Source: Labrenzia sp. PHM005
GTDB taxonomy: Bacteria > Pseudomonadota > Alphaproteobacteria > Rhizobiales > Stappiaceae
Reading direction: 5' to 3'
NCBI RefSeq assembly: GCF_006517275.1
Contig: NZ_CP041191.1
Coordinates: 5,141,001 to 5,205,000 of the forward strand
DNA length: 64,000 nucleotides
Part shown: positions 25,489 through 35,397 of the stretch, one piece after another
Position numbering within the stretch: position 1 is the first letter of the stretch
Layout: every line of letters begins with the position of its first letter
Position numbers and translations under genes: made by a program
The notes under the pieces: model-generated
Seen by the model: only the letters and a program-made list of their open reading frames with translations
Databases searched by the model: none
Told to the model about the DNA's origin: nothing

Positions 25489-25896
25489 ATGACCAAACTC
25501 CATTCGGGATCCTGCCTATGCGGGTCAGTCGAGTTCACTGTCGAGGGCGATTTTGACGGCCTGTTCCTGTGTCACTGCACGAGTTGTCAAAAGGATACCG
25601 GGTCCGCTTATGCGGCAATCCTGGCCTCATCGAGTGCCAAGTTGAACTGGCAGACCGGAGCAAAGGATGTAGCAACTTATACGCTTCCGGACAAAAGCCA
25701 TGCCAGGAGCTTCTGTGCCCAGTGCGGCTCGGCCCTGCCGATTTTGAAACACGAGGGAGCCCTTTTGACGGTGCCCGCCGGAAGCCTCAAAGAGAACCCT
25801 GAAGCCCCTCCTGTCGGGCATATCTTTATGGCTGAAAAGGCAGGTTGGGACGAGAAACTGGAAGATGTTCCGAAATACGACGCGTTTCCGGGTTGA
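25489..25896 (+). CDS. GFA family protein
   Basis: 135 residues with CLCGSVEF near the N-terminus, CHCTSCQKDTGS and SFCAQCGSALP as the zinc-binding cysteine sets. It is the second GFA protein in the window; the two share fold but not close sequence. Start chosen at ATG 25489, since the preceding in-frame region is intergenic. Function of individual members is usually unknown. Confidence 0.88.
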   Translation: MTKLHSGSCLCGSVEFTVEGDFDGLFLCHCTSCQKDTGSAYAAILASSSAKLNWQTGAKDVATYTLPDKSHARSFCAQCGSALPILKHEGALLTVPAGSLKENPEAPPVGHIFMAEKAGWDEKLEDVPKYDAFPG

Positions 25897-25930
25897 ATTC
25901 TTCTGGAACTATTGCGGATTCAGGCCGCCT

Positions 25931-27403
25931 CTAAGCGGCGGCCTCGTCGCCGGGCTCTGTCCGCCAGCCGAGGTCCGTCAGTGTAACAATCCGGTTGCCG
26001 CGCAGATCCGTGGCGCACACCAGAAAACCACGTTCTTCCATATGGCTGAGCAGCCAGCGGGCACGGCCGGGTGAGCGGGTGCCATAGGCTGTCGCAATTT
26101 CAATATTTCCCGGACATGGCGCTTTCCCGAGCGCGGCTTTAGCAAGCAGCAGATAAACTCCGCGCATGTCTTCCGGCAGTTCGGAAGCGATCAATTCAGC
26201 CTGGGCCCAAGCGCCGTCATCCACCTCGCCTTTTTCAACTCCGGCACGGGCGACCGACAGCTTTTCACGGAAGGTCTGCAGATCCGGCGTGCCACCTGCC
26301 AATTTGGCTATCCGGCAGCGAACCTGGAAATCCTGATAAAGCGTGGCGATCGGCTGAAACGCCGCCTCGTCTTCATCGAGGATTTGACCAATGATCTCGT
26401 CGATTTTTTCTTCCCGTGCGCCATGTTCAAACAGGTTATCGGCCTGCGGCGTATCGGCTTCAGCCGCTTCTCCGGCGCTGGTTAACTGATCCAGCACCTC
26501 ACCGGTCGAGACAACAGGTTCTGCAATACGCGGGCGCACCGGAATTTCATCGGGTGAACGGGTGAAAATCAGATCCTTGGCTTCTTCTTTCGGCTGTTCC
26601 GGCAAGGGCATCAGCTTTGGCCCGCCGCCACGGCCAGCTGTTTCCACTGGACCGATCTTAACCGGGATTGGGCGCCGCGAGACAGCCGGTCCAAGTGCGA
26701 TGAAATGGCCGCGGTCCAGGTTGCGAAAACTTTCCGCCTGACGCCGCTCCATGCCGAGCAGGTCGGCGGCGCGCGCCATGTCGATGTCGAGGAAGGTCCG
26801 CCCCATCAGGAAGTTGGAGGCCTCCGCAGCAACGTTCTTGGCAAGTTTTGCCAGGCGCTGGGTGGCAATGATGCCTGCAAGGCCGCGTTTACGGCCGCGG
26901 CACATCAGATCGGTCATGGCCCCGAGGGACCGGCGGCGCGCTTCCTCCGTGACTTCCCCAGCTGCAGCAGGTGCAAACAGCTGAGCCTCGTCGACCACCA
27001 CAAGCATTGGGTACCAGAGATCCCGGTCGGCATCGAACAAGCCATCTAGGAACGTCGCTGCTGCTTTCATTTGCCGGTCGGCGTCGAGGCCTTCCAGATT
27101 AAGCACGACTGACACCCGGTGTTGACGCACACGCCCGGCGATCATCTTTAAGTCTTTTTCGGTCCCGACAGCATCAACGACCACGTGGCCATATTTGTCA
27201 GCAAGCGTGACGAAATCACCTTCCGGATCGATAATGGCCTGCTGCACCCAATTGGCAGATTGCTCCAACAGCCTGCGCAACAGATGCGACTTTCCAGACC
27301 CGGAATTGCCCTGCACCAGCAAACGGGTCGCAAGGAGTTCTTCCAGGTCGAGGCCGGCCCGCTTGCCGCCCGCCATGTCACCAATATCGATCTGAACCGT
27401 CAT
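25931..27403 (-). CDS. HerA/FtsK-like P-loop ATPase (DUF87-type)
   Basis: 490 residues from ATG 27403. It has a Walker A GNSGSGKSH and Walker B VVVDEAQLF with the Arg-rich RRSLGAMTDLMCRGRKRG segment expected of HerA-type hexameric helicases/translocases. The C-terminal 200 residues add a winged-helix-like tail (LLSHMEERGFLVCATDLRG). Unlike HerA in archaea it has no NurA gene beside it, and unlike phage-defence HerA it has no Sir2 or DUF4297 partner. It probably moves on DNA as a standalone motor; role unknown. Confidence 0.8.
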   Translation of the reverse strand: MTVQIDIGDMAGGKRAGLDLEELLATRLLVQGNSGSGKSHLLRRLLEQSANWVQQAIIDPEGDFVTLADKYGHVVVDAVGTEKDLKMIAGRVRQHRVSVVLNLEGLDADRQMKAAATFLDGLFDADRDLWYPMLVVVDEAQLFAPAAAGEVTEEARRRSLGAMTDLMCRGRKRGLAGIIATQRLAKLAKNVAAEASNFLMGRTFLDIDMARAADLLGMERRQAESFRNLDRGHFIALGPAVSRRPIPVKIGPVETAGRGGGPKLMPLPEQPKEEAKDLIFTRSPDEIPVRPRIAEPVVSTGEVLDQLTSAGEAAEADTPQADNLFEHGAREEKIDEIIGQILDEDEAAFQPIATLYQDFQVRCRIAKLAGGTPDLQTFREKLSVARAGVEKGEVDDGAWAQAELIASELPEDMRGVYLLLAKAALGKAPCPGNIEIATAYGTRSPGRARWLLSHMEERGFLVCATDLRGNRIVTLTDLGWRTEPGDEAAA

Positions 27404-27697
27404 GCACCCCTTTGGCGCTTTAGAAGCGCCCTCGTATCTCATGTTCCGAGAATTCGCCGCAGAATGCCAGTCAGCACGATTCCTTTGCCCTTGCAAAGCA
27501 GAGGACCGGAATTCGCAGACTTTTCCCAGATATCCAATGTCGAACTGTGCCGCCTCATCCCACGTTGCACGGGATTTTGCAAGATCTGGCACGCAGAAGC
27601 ATTAACCTGATTTATACGGAAGATTTTACCGCAGCTTCATAGATTACACATACCGTTGCGTTCGATGACCTAGAAGGCGCCAAGAACCGGTAAACCC

Positions 27698-28510
27698 ATG
27701 TCCGTAATCAAGGCTTTTCTTTTTGCTGTTTTGTTGTTGATTGCTTCTCCGGGCAAAGGTGCTGATGCGGACGCATTCTGTGAGACACCGCTAAACATCC
27801 GGGTTTCTTCCGACTATTTGCCGTTTAGCTTTAAAGATACATCGGGCGAGTTCCGCGGTATTGATGTTGTCCTTATCCAGGAGCTGTTTTCGGAGATTGA
27901 CTGCGAGATCAACCTGGTGGCCATGCCGTTCAAAAGAGCAATCATTGAACTGGCCGCGGGACACATCGACATGATGCCCTTTGCTTCCATCACCAAGAAA
28001 CGCAAATCGTTCGCTCATTTTTCATCGCCCTACCGGTATGAAACCGCAGGTTTGATTGTCCGAACCGAAGACCTTCAAAGGCTCAAGATCAATTCGCTTC
28101 AAGACGTGATCGATAACAATCTCGTGCTCGGTCACGAACAATCCGCCTACAGGGGCGGTGACTTTGAAGCCTTTCTCGCAGACCCCGTTTCCAGGCCGCA
28201 CATCTACAATGTCGTCACGACAACAGAAGGGATCCGGATGCTGGAGACTTACCGGATCGATGCGTTGGTGGAATCTCCTGCAGCCATTCTGGCAGCGGCC
28301 GAGGAAATGGGGCTTGGCAGCAGGTTCGCCGAACATCCCTTTACGTTGATCAGTGATCCGGTCCATTTCATGTTTTCGAGTAAATCGGTGTCCCAAGAGC
28401 TTGTAGACGCACTTGACCTGGCGCTTGCCCGCAAGATTTCCTCCACTGCCTACCAAACCTCCTATGGCAGTATGGCCCTTCCCCGCGCAGACGGTCCTGC
28501 GATGGATTAG
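27698..28510 (+). CDS. Periplasmic solute-binding protein (SBP_bac_3 type)
   Basis: 270 residues with a signal peptide (cleavage near KGADA) and the two-lobed family-3 binding-protein pattern: LNIRVSSDYLPFSF, FRGIDVVLIQELF, and AGHIDMMPFASITKKRK. It would bind an amino-acid-like ligand. No permease or ATPase genes adjoin it, so it is an orphan binding protein, perhaps a sensor or shared with a distant transporter. Confidence 0.85.
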   Translation: MSVIKAFLFAVLLLIASPGKGADADAFCETPLNIRVSSDYLPFSFKDTSGEFRGIDVVLIQELFSEIDCEINLVAMPFKRAIIELAAGHIDMMPFASITKKRKSFAHFSSPYRYETAGLIVRTEDLQRLKINSLQDVIDNNLVLGHEQSAYRGGDFEAFLADPVSRPHIYNVVTTTEGIRMLETYRIDALVESPAAILAAAEEMGLGSRFAEHPFTLISDPVHFMFSSKSVSQELVDALDLALARKISSTAYQTSYGSMALPRADGPAMD

Positions 28511-28624
28511 GCCGGTTTAAGACTGTCGGTCGCACTGCGACTTGTCTCAGGTTTCCTCTTCACATCTCAGGTTGACGCCCCACCTTGAAAGAGAGGAGAA
28601 TTTCATGGGGAGGAAATTGTTCAT

Positions 28625-29284
28625 ATGAAGATCCATGCTGACTTGTCCAAACGCGCGCATGTCGATAGCGCCACTCTTGATTGGGTTACCTCTCCCATGG
28701 CCGGTGTGGAGCGGCGCATGCTGGAGCGGGACGGCGAAGAGGTTGCCCGGGCAACCAGCCTGGTCCGTTATGCGCCGGGCTCATCGTTTTCCGCACATTC
28801 ACATGATCTTGGCGAAGAATTTCTGGTGCTCGACGGCGTGTTTTCCGATGAAAGCGGTGATTTTCCCAAAGGCATGTATGTCCGCAATCCACCGGGCTCC
28901 AGCCACATCCCCTCCAGCGATCCCGGAGCGGTTATCCTAGTGAAACTGCGTCAGATGCAGACCGACGACGAAACATTTGTGCGGGTCAACACCCTGGATC
29001 CGGCCGGATGGCAGGAAGGGCGCGACGGCGAACACATCCTGCCGCTCTACGTGCGTCCTGACGAAGAAGTCGTCATGCTGCAATGGCAGGCTGGCGCCGC
29101 CTTCAATCAGCAGGATTTTCCCGGCGGGGCCGAGTATTTTGTAATTGATGGCGCATTTGAGGATGAAAACGGTCGGTACGACCAGGGGACCTGGCTGCGG
29201 CTTCCTGCCGGCAGCAGCCAGGTCATAAAAACGGAGCATGGCGCCCGGATTTGGCGGAAAACCGGGCATCTTCAAGAAGCTTAA
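28625..29284 (+). CDS. Double-cupin protein, ChrR-like
   Basis: 219 residues made of two cupin domains, at about 15-110 and 125-215. The first has the metal-binding His pattern HSHDLGEEFLVLDG, the second has EYFVIDGAFEDENGRYDQGTWLRLP. The layout matches ChrR/anti-sigma cupins that in related genera control an ECF sigma factor in the response to singlet oxygen. No sigma factor gene lies beside it, so it may work as a stand-alone cupin enzyme or sensor. GGGAGGAAATTGTTCAT precedes the ATG. Confidence 0.8.
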   Translation: MKIHADLSKRAHVDSATLDWVTSPMAGVERRMLERDGEEVARATSLVRYAPGSSFSAHSHDLGEEFLVLDGVFSDESGDFPKGMYVRNPPGSSHIPSSDPGAVILVKLRQMQTDDETFVRVNTLDPAGWQEGRDGEHILPLYVRPDEEVVMLQWQAGAAFNQQDFPGGAEYFVIDGAFEDENGRYDQGTWLRLPAGSSQVIKTEHGARIWRKTGHLQEA

Positions 29285-29883
29285 GCCGCTTCGGAAAGAC
29301 GTGCAGGAAAACGCCCGGAAAAGGCAATGTCGCTGAGCGGTTTGCGTCCGCTCGGTGTTTCCTGGGACCGTAGATCGTCTGCCAGTTGCGCTTTATCCCC
29401 CTGCCGGCCAATGGCAAAGGCGATTTCAGCTTTGAGCCGCTCGGGAACGCCAAGCGCTTGATGAATTTCATCGCGCCGCAGACCGGCCATGGCATGACTG
29501 TGATAGCCAAGCGAGGTCGCTTGCAAAGCCGCCTGCGCCCATGCCCCGCCCGCATCAAAAGCATGGAACGCGCTTGGCACCGGACCGTCTTCGCGGACAC
29601 CATCCACTAACGTGTCTGAAAACAGGAACACAAGCGCAGAAGCCGATCCTGCCCAACCCTGATTGAAATCGTCCAGCAAGCCGAACAGCGTATCGAAGGC
29701 TGGTTCACCGCGGCGGGCATAGACGAACCGCCAGGGTTGGACATTGAAGGCCGACGGTGCCCAGCGGGCCGCCTCTAGAACGGTTTTCAAGTCAGCATCG
29801 GGCATTTCCGAGCCGTCGAATGCGCGCGGTGACCAGCGCTTTAAAAACAAATCATCCACCGGGTGGTCAGCGGTACGGGGCAT
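29281..29883 (-). CDS. Nitroreductase family protein
   Basis: 200 residues from ATG 29883. It has the nitroreductase/FMN-binding pattern: FLKRWSPRAFDG near the N-terminus, then ARWAPSAFNVQPWRF and ALQATSLGYHSHAMAG further in. The FMN-dependent fold reduces nitro groups, quinones or activated double bonds with NAD(P)H. It is convergent with the cupin gene, with a four-base tail overlap. It is not part of an operon. Confidence 0.88.
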   Translation of the reverse strand: MPRTADHPVDDLFLKRWSPRAFDGSEMPDADLKTVLEAARWAPSAFNVQPWRFVYARRGEPAFDTLFGLLDDFNQGWAGSASALVFLFSDTLVDGVREDGPVPSAFHAFDAGGAWAQAALQATSLGYHSHAMAGLRRDEIHQALGVPERLKAEIAFAIGRQGDKAQLADDLRSQETPSGRKPLSDIAFSGRFPARLSEAA

Positions 29884-30100
29884 TTTCAACTCCCATCAAA
29901 TCAGGATTGGTTCGATGTTCCTCACATAATCAGCATTTATCTTTATTTCAAGATACTTTTTTATAAGATATATCTTTTCGAGCTAAAATCCCTTTCCTGA
30001 TGCCGGCCGGACAGAGCCGAATGCCAAAGAATGAGCTCTGTACGCCGCCGCCTGAGCGCACTAGGGTGAACAGGCCCATTGCCTGATCAGAACCTTGCAT

Positions 30101-31465
30101 ATGCCTTATCTTTCAGAGCAAAAACGTCGGAGCGCCCTGGTTTTTGCTATGGGTGGATTGGGCGGGCTCGTCATGCTGGATGAAACCGTCCTTGGTGTTT
30201 CTCTGCCCGCAATCCAATCTGAACTTGAGCTTTCAGCGACAACCGCGCATTGGATTTTGAACGCCTATATGCTGGCTTTCACCTGTTTTGCTGCCGTCGG
30301 CGGAAAGGCAATTGACCTTTTCGGCTTGCGGCCGGCTCTAATTGTGAGCTGTACGGTTTTTGCCGCGACCAGCCTGATTGCGGGTTTCGCTGACAGCGCT
30401 GCACTTCTGATTGCGATGCGTGTCATCCAAGGGCTGTGTGCTGCCATCATGTTCCCGATAACATTCGCTGCAGCAACCTTGACGTTTGACACTGACGAAC
30501 GCGGGCGGGCACTCGGGACTCTAGCGGGAACGGCAACAATGTTCCTGGCAGCCGGACCGATGCTCGGCGGTGCCTTGACCGAGTTTTTGTCCTGGCGCTG
30601 GGTGTTCTGGCTCAATATTCCAATTGTTGCCGTCGCAGGAACGCTGGCGTGTTTCCTTTGGCGCGCACCGGCCCGCATAACCGTCAAACCCGAGATTGAC
30701 CGCATCGGCCTAATCTTCCTTCTGGTCGGTTTGACAGCGTTGATATTCGGTCTGATGGAAGGACCTGACTTCGGTTGGGGGCACAAACTGATTTTCCTGA
30801 GCCTAGCGGCCGGGATCATCGTCCTTACCGTGTTCTATCTCTGGGAAATCCGGCAATCAGTGCCACTCATTGATGTCCGCCTTTTCCAAGCTCCGGCCTT
30901 CGTTGCGGGTGTTCTGGTTTTCATGCTCACACAGATGAGCAAGATCGTTGTTGCGGTTTTGGTTCCGCAATATCTCCAAGGCGAGCTTGGCTACTCGGCA
31001 TTTTGGGCGGGACTTGGAACCGTCATAGCCGTGTTGCCGATCCCGTTTCTTTCCGCCCCGGCAGGAAAAACAGCAGATACCTCGGGTTCGCGGCGGCCGG
31101 TGTTGATCGGATTGTCCGTGCTGGTCGCCTCGAATTTATGTATTGGCGCTGCGATGCTCTTGGATACCTACCTTTACCTTGCGCCGGTGCTGCTGCTTTG
31201 GGGAATCGCCCTGCCCTTTGCAATGATCCCGGCAGGCCGGATTACCGCCAATTCGGTGCCTCAGGAAAAACAAGGAGAGGTAAGCGGGCTGATTATTACG
31301 TTCCGCCTGATTGGAGGCACCCTTGGCGTAACTCTCGGAAGTGTGCTTCTGGCTGTTGGAGCCGGGTTTTCAGCCATTTTCTGGATCATGGCCACATTGT
31401 TTGCACTCACCGCAGTCATTTGCCACATCACGCTCCCCCTAAAGCGGGCAGCAACTCCACGATGA
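30101..31465 (+). CDS. MFS transporter, DHA2-type drug exporter
   Basis: 454 residues with a series of 12-14 hydrophobic helices. The N-terminal motif LDETVLGVSLPAI matches the first helix signature of DHA2 exporters, then LNAYMLAFTCFAAVGGKAID and RVIQGLCAAIMFPITF. It should use the proton gradient to export drugs or metabolites. Start ATG at 30101; the TTG six bases earlier is less likely. The next gene is 97 bases downstream. Confidence 0.88.
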   Translation: MPYLSEQKRRSALVFAMGGLGGLVMLDETVLGVSLPAIQSELELSATTAHWILNAYMLAFTCFAAVGGKAIDLFGLRPALIVSCTVFAATSLIAGFADSAALLIAMRVIQGLCAAIMFPITFAAATLTFDTDERGRALGTLAGTATMFLAAGPMLGGALTEFLSWRWVFWLNIPIVAVAGTLACFLWRAPARITVKPEIDRIGLIFLLVGLTALIFGLMEGPDFGWGHKLIFLSLAAGIIVLTVFYLWEIRQSVPLIDVRLFQAPAFVAGVLVFMLTQMSKIVVAVLVPQYLQGELGYSAFWAGLGTVIAVLPIPFLSAPAGKTADTSGSRRPVLIGLSVLVASNLCIGAAMLLDTYLYLAPVLLLWGIALPFAMIPAGRITANSVPQEKQGEVSGLIITFRLIGGTLGVTLGSVLLAVGAGFSAIFWIMATLFALTAVICHITLPLKRAATPR

Positions 31466-31561
31466 AAGCGATGCTAAAGGAATATTGACATTTGGCCGCG
31501 ACCATCAGTGGAAAGCGTTCGTGGAGGCAAATCTTTCTGCTTAGCTGCATCGGAGCACAAC

Positions 31562-32230
31562 ATGACGCAGAACCGGCCGCAACCCAGGCAACAAACCCTT
31601 TCCGAACTCATCGCTGACGGCACCATTCATGTGTTGGGGATCGGCCTTGGCGTGACAGCGACCGTCGTTCTGGCAATCACGCTCTGGAACAGCGGCGATT
31701 TCGCTCGCCAAATCAGTGTGCTGGTTTATGCCGCTTGTCTGATGGCGATGCTGATTTGTTCGGCGCTCTACAACATGTTTGCGACCGATCACAAAACTGG
31801 TGTGCTCAGGCGGCTCGACCACGCCGCGATTTTTTTGATGATTGCCGGAACCTACACACCGCTTGCCGCCATTATCATCGGCGGCTGGACCGGCGGAATT
31901 CTGCTGGCGGTCGTCTGGACCGGGGCGTTAGCAGGCGCGATCGTAAAACTCTTGAACTTGCAAGGTCTGGACCGGCTGACAGTGCCGATCTGCCTTGCTC
32001 TTGGCTGGGTCGTTGTCTTTGTCGCCAAGCCCTTGATGGAGAATGCGTCCACCTTTGGTTTCTGGATGATTGTCGCAGGCGGTCTGCTCTACACTTGCGG
32101 CACAGTATTCTACGCCTGGAAGAACCTGAAATTCCAGAATGCCATCTGGCATGCCTTCGTACTAGCCGCTGCTGTTTGCCACTTCGCAGCCGTAATGCAC
32201 GACGTGGCCCTCGCCGCTCCGATGCCTTAA
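31562..32230 (+). CDS. Hemolysin III (PAQR/YqfA) family membrane protein
   Basis: 222 residues with seven predicted membrane helices. The PAQR signatures are present: SALYN, the RLDHAAIFLMIAGTYTP motif and the C-terminal WHAFVLAAAVCHF. The conserved Asp and His residues are thought to form a zinc site. It is an inner membrane protein of uncertain role, formerly called hemolysin III, probably in membrane lipid homeostasis. Confidence 0.9.
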   Translation: MTQNRPQPRQQTLSELIADGTIHVLGIGLGVTATVVLAITLWNSGDFARQISVLVYAACLMAMLICSALYNMFATDHKTGVLRRLDHAAIFLMIAGTYTPLAAIIIGGWTGGILLAVVWTGALAGAIVKLLNLQGLDRLTVPICLALGWVVVFVAKPLMENASTFGFWMIVAGGLLYTCGTVFYAWKNLKFQNAIWHAFVLAAAVCHFAAVMHDVALAAPMP

Positions 32231-32255
32231 GGAGCACCGGAGCAGAGCACATTTC

Positions 32256-32996
32256 TTACGTGGAGATATCCTCGTTCTTCGTCAGAACGATCACTTTTGT
32301 TCTAAGCGGCACGCGGTTGAACAGGTCAATCACATCCTGCTGCCACATGCGGATACAGCCCGATGACACGCTCCGGCCGATGGAAGACGGTTTGTTGGTG
32401 CCGTGAATGCGGTAAAGCGTATCGATGCTGCCTTGCCACAGATCCATGGCACGCGCACCGAGCGGGTTTCTAAGCCCCGCAGGAAAGCCCTTTTCCCAAT
32501 ACCGTTCGAGCGATGGCTTGCGGGCGATCATTTCCCGTGGAGGGCGCCAGATCGGATGCGGCCGCTTGACCCGGATCAACGCTTCGCCGGTCCAGGCAAA
32601 CCCGGCCCGCCCGACACCAATGCCATAGCGCAAAGCTTTGTCTCCTGGCAGGACCCAATAGAGAAAATTATTGTGCGGGTCGACGACCACAGTGCCGGGG
32701 CGCTCGCGCGTTTCATAATCCACAACCTGGCGCCAGTACTTTTGGTCGAACGCCTTGTAGTTGATCGCGGGCCAAGTGAAATCGCCATCGGGCAACGCTG
32801 CATAGGCCGATGCATAATCAAATTCTTCATCCGGCAGCGCCGGCTGGTCTGGCAGACCGACCACTTGTTCATAGGTCTGGCATCCCGCCAAAGCGCCTGC
32901 GGCAATCAACAGCCCCCCCTTGATCAGGCTTCTGCGGCTTATTCCTTCCGCCAGCGCGGATGTCCGATCAGCAGTCTCAAATGTGTGACGCGTCAT
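32256..32996 (-). CDS. L,D-transpeptidase (YkuD family)
   Basis: 246 residues from ATG 32996, with GGGAGG eight bases upstream. It has a Tat/lipoprotein-like N-terminus (SRRSLIKGGLLIAAGALAGC), then a YkuD domain with the catalytic motif HGTNKPSSIGRSVSSGCIRM. The Cys is the acyl-enzyme nucleophile. It cross-links peptidoglycan or anchors lipoprotein, and acts in the periplasm. It is convergent with the hemolysin III gene, with 25 bases between the stops. Confidence 0.92.
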   Translation of the reverse strand: MTRHTFETADRTSALAEGISRRSLIKGGLLIAAGALAGCQTYEQVVGLPDQPALPDEEFDYASAYAALPDGDFTWPAINYKAFDQKYWRQVVDYETRERPGTVVVDPHNNFLYWVLPGDKALRYGIGVGRAGFAWTGEALIRVKRPHPIWRPPREMIARKPSLERYWEKGFPAGLRNPLGARAMDLWQGSIDTLYRIHGTNKPSSIGRSVSSGCIRMWQQDVIDLFNRVPLRTKVIVLTKNEDIST

Positions 32997-33167
32997 AAGG
33001 CCTCCCATATTAGGTTTCTTCTTAGGGCCTGCTTCCTGTGCGTTGCAAGTCACTTTCAACAGAGATGCCTTACATTTCAGAATTTTGCCGCTAGAGTGCA
33101 TCCCTTATTAAACAGATCTTCTGTTCCCACCTGTTGCCAACCTTCTAGAAAATCGGCCTCAACAAAC

Positions 33168-34220
33168 ATGACAACGCATATCCTTGCTTTTGACGGACAC
33201 AATGACACGCTTTTGAAGCTGGAAATCGATGCGATCCAGGGCAAAAATAGGGATTTCTTCGAACGTTCCGACCGGGGTCATATAGATCTGCCGCGCGCCA
33301 AAGACGGCGGCTTTGCCGGTGGTTTGTTTGCCATGTTCGTCCCGTCCAATCCGGACCAGGATTTTTCCAAACCCTTTTCACCGGATGACAAGAAAAACTT
33401 TCTGCCGCTTGATCAGAAAACCGCTCTGAGTTTCACCAACCGGCTGTTGGAACGCGCTGAGCGTCTGGAAGCAGATTCAGAGGGCAATGTCATCATTTGC
33501 CGGTCGCCGGAAGCCATCGGCGAAGCGATGGAAAAAGACCAGCTTGCGGTCAGCCTCCACATTGAAGGCGCGGAAGCAATCGACACAAATTTCTATGAGT
33601 TGGAGACGTTCTATAAACGCGGCCTCCGCTCCCTTGGTCTCGTCTGGAGCCGGGAAAATGACTTTGGCTATGGTGTTCCCATGGGATATCCGGCCTCTCC
33701 GGATATCGGCCCGGGCCTCTCGGAAGCCGGGCGTGATCTGGTACGCGCATGCAATCAGCTCGGCGTCCTTGTTGATGTCTCCCATCTCAATGAAAAGGGC
33801 TTCTGGGATGTTGCCCGGATCACCGACAAGCCGATCGTTGCCAGCCATTCCAATGTCCACGCAATCTGCGCCAGCAGCCGTAATCTGACCGACAAACAGC
33901 TCGATGCCATCAAAGAAAGCGGCGGGCTCGTCGGCATCAACTTCTTCGTTGGCTTTTTGCGGCCAGATGGCACCTTCAACCAGGATACGTCACTGGACGT
34001 GGTTGCGGACCATGCGGCTTATTTGGTGGATCGGATCGGTGAAGATTGTGTCGCTTTGGGCTCTGATTTTGATGGCTGCGCACCACCAAAAGATCTGAGT
34101 GATGTTACTGGCCTGCCAAGGCTCGCGGAAGCTCTTGATGCCCGCGGTTTCACCGAAGAAACGCTGGCCAAGATATTCAATAAGAATTGGATAAAAGCTT
34201 TGCAGGCTACGGCGAAATAG
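33168..34220 (+). CDS. Membrane dipeptidase (peptidase M19)
   Basis: 350 residues from ATG 33168; a long in-frame extension upstream is antisense to the L,D-transpeptidase gene and is rejected. It has the binuclear zinc ligands: HND (FDGHNDTLL), Glu in IEGAEAID, and two His in DVSHLNEKGFWDV and ASHSNVHAICASSRN. It hydrolyses dipeptides, including D-containing ones. It precedes a GntR regulator and the convergent peptide ABC operon, which it probably serves by digesting imported dipeptides. Confidence 0.93.
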   Translation: MTTHILAFDGHNDTLLKLEIDAIQGKNRDFFERSDRGHIDLPRAKDGGFAGGLFAMFVPSNPDQDFSKPFSPDDKKNFLPLDQKTALSFTNRLLERAERLEADSEGNVIICRSPEAIGEAMEKDQLAVSLHIEGAEAIDTNFYELETFYKRGLRSLGLVWSRENDFGYGVPMGYPASPDIGPGLSEAGRDLVRACNQLGVLVDVSHLNEKGFWDVARITDKPIVASHSNVHAICASSRNLTDKQLDAIKESGGLVGINFFVGFLRPDGTFNQDTSLDVVADHAAYLVDRIGEDCVALGSDFDGCAPPKDLSDVTGLPRLAEALDARGFTEETLAKIFNKNWIKALQATAK

Positions 34221-34516
34221 TCTGTCTGGACAGTCATTTCTACTTTAAACCAAGCCTATTCGCCGGTCTCGCGAACTTGTGACTAAACATCGCAATTTAG
34301 AGATTGCAATACGACCCGCAGAGCGTGAGAATGCATGCATTGTAGTTTTTGCAGATGCTTCTTGAGATATACACTGGGTGGCAGGGCAGCTGTTTCGACA
34401 ATAACTGGCTTAAAATTGGGAAAAAGTCAGCCAGCTGCAACCACATAAACAAAACAAACAAGAGCATTTGTGTGTGAACATGCACGCCCCATCGGCCGCG
34501 CTCTCACCAACAGAGC

Positions 34517-35380
34517 ATGGTTCATCCAGGGAAGACTGTCTGTGGTCGAACAATATGGTTCGATCGCAAGTTCAGCGGTGTGGTGCGTTCGATTGATGCC
34601 GGTGTGGGGGCTAACTTGGTACTCGATTACAATGCGGTGGATCCGCAACTGCGTTACTTTCCGCAGGAACGTAGGGGACGAAAATCCTCAGCGGTTTATG
34701 AAGACATGAAGCGGCAGATCCTTGTAGGGGATCTGACCACTGACAGCACAATTACCGAACAATCCCTGGCAGACCAATATGGGTGCTCGCAAAGCACAAT
34801 CCGCGAAGCTTTATTGACCCTGCAAGAAGACGGGCTGGTTATCCGCCGCGGCTATCAGGGCACATTCGTGACCCAAACAACAAATGAAGAAGCGGTAATC
34901 CTATTGCGGCTTCGGCTCAACATCGAAATCGGTGCGATCGGGCAAATCGTCGACAATATGACAGCTGCCCGTATGGCCGAGTTGCGAACACTGGCGGCCA
35001 AATACGAGACCGCCCGGGAACAACGGTTGATCATTGACCTCTCCGAGGCCGACACCGCGTTCCACATGACCCTGCTGCGCATTTCCGGCATGCCAATCCT
35101 GGAACCCGTCCTCTTGCGGACGATTTTGCACCTTCATCGCTTTGTCATCACACGGCACAAGCACAAGATGGTTTGGGTGGATGAAATTGCTCCATCTCAT
35201 CAGGCTTTGCTGGATGCGATTGAAAGTGGGGACAAGCAGAAGTCCCGGGACATCATGACAGACCACCTGACCACCAATACGTTTGAATTGGCGGAAGATT
35301 ACCGGAAAGAAGTTGTTTCAAAGGTCCGGCAACGCGTCACGGACCGCAACCAGAATTCCTATGCCCGGCATCCTAGTTAA
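34517..35380 (+). CDS. GntR family regulator (FCD type)
   Basis: 287 residues as read from ATG 34517. The N-terminal 60 residues lack family resemblance, so the true start may be a later codon. The winged helix is at about 65-130 (VYEDMKRQILVGDL, QSLADQYGCSQSTIREALLTL), followed by an FCD-type all-helical ligand domain with metal-ligand-like His residues. It sits between the dipeptidase and the oppA operon and ends 17 bases from the OppDF gene, so control of peptide uptake is likely. Confidence 0.82.
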   Translation: MVHPGKTVCGRTIWFDRKFSGVVRSIDAGVGANLVLDYNAVDPQLRYFPQERRGRKSSAVYEDMKRQILVGDLTTDSTITEQSLADQYGCSQSTIREALLTLQEDGLVIRRGYQGTFVTQTTNEEAVILLRLRLNIEIGAIGQIVDNMTAARMAELRTLAAKYETAREQRLIIDLSEADTAFHMTLLRISGMPILEPVLLRTILHLHRFVITRHKHKMVWVDEIAPSHQALLDAIESGDKQKSRDIMTDHLTTNTFELAEDYRKEVVSKVRQRVTDRNQNSYARHPS

Positions 35381-35397
35381 ACTGCATGTCTCAATGT

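Noticed and set aside
32403..33167. N-terminal extension of the dipeptidase ORF
   Set aside because: The extension is antisense to the L,D-transpeptidase gene and the catalytic HND motif starts right after ATG 33168.
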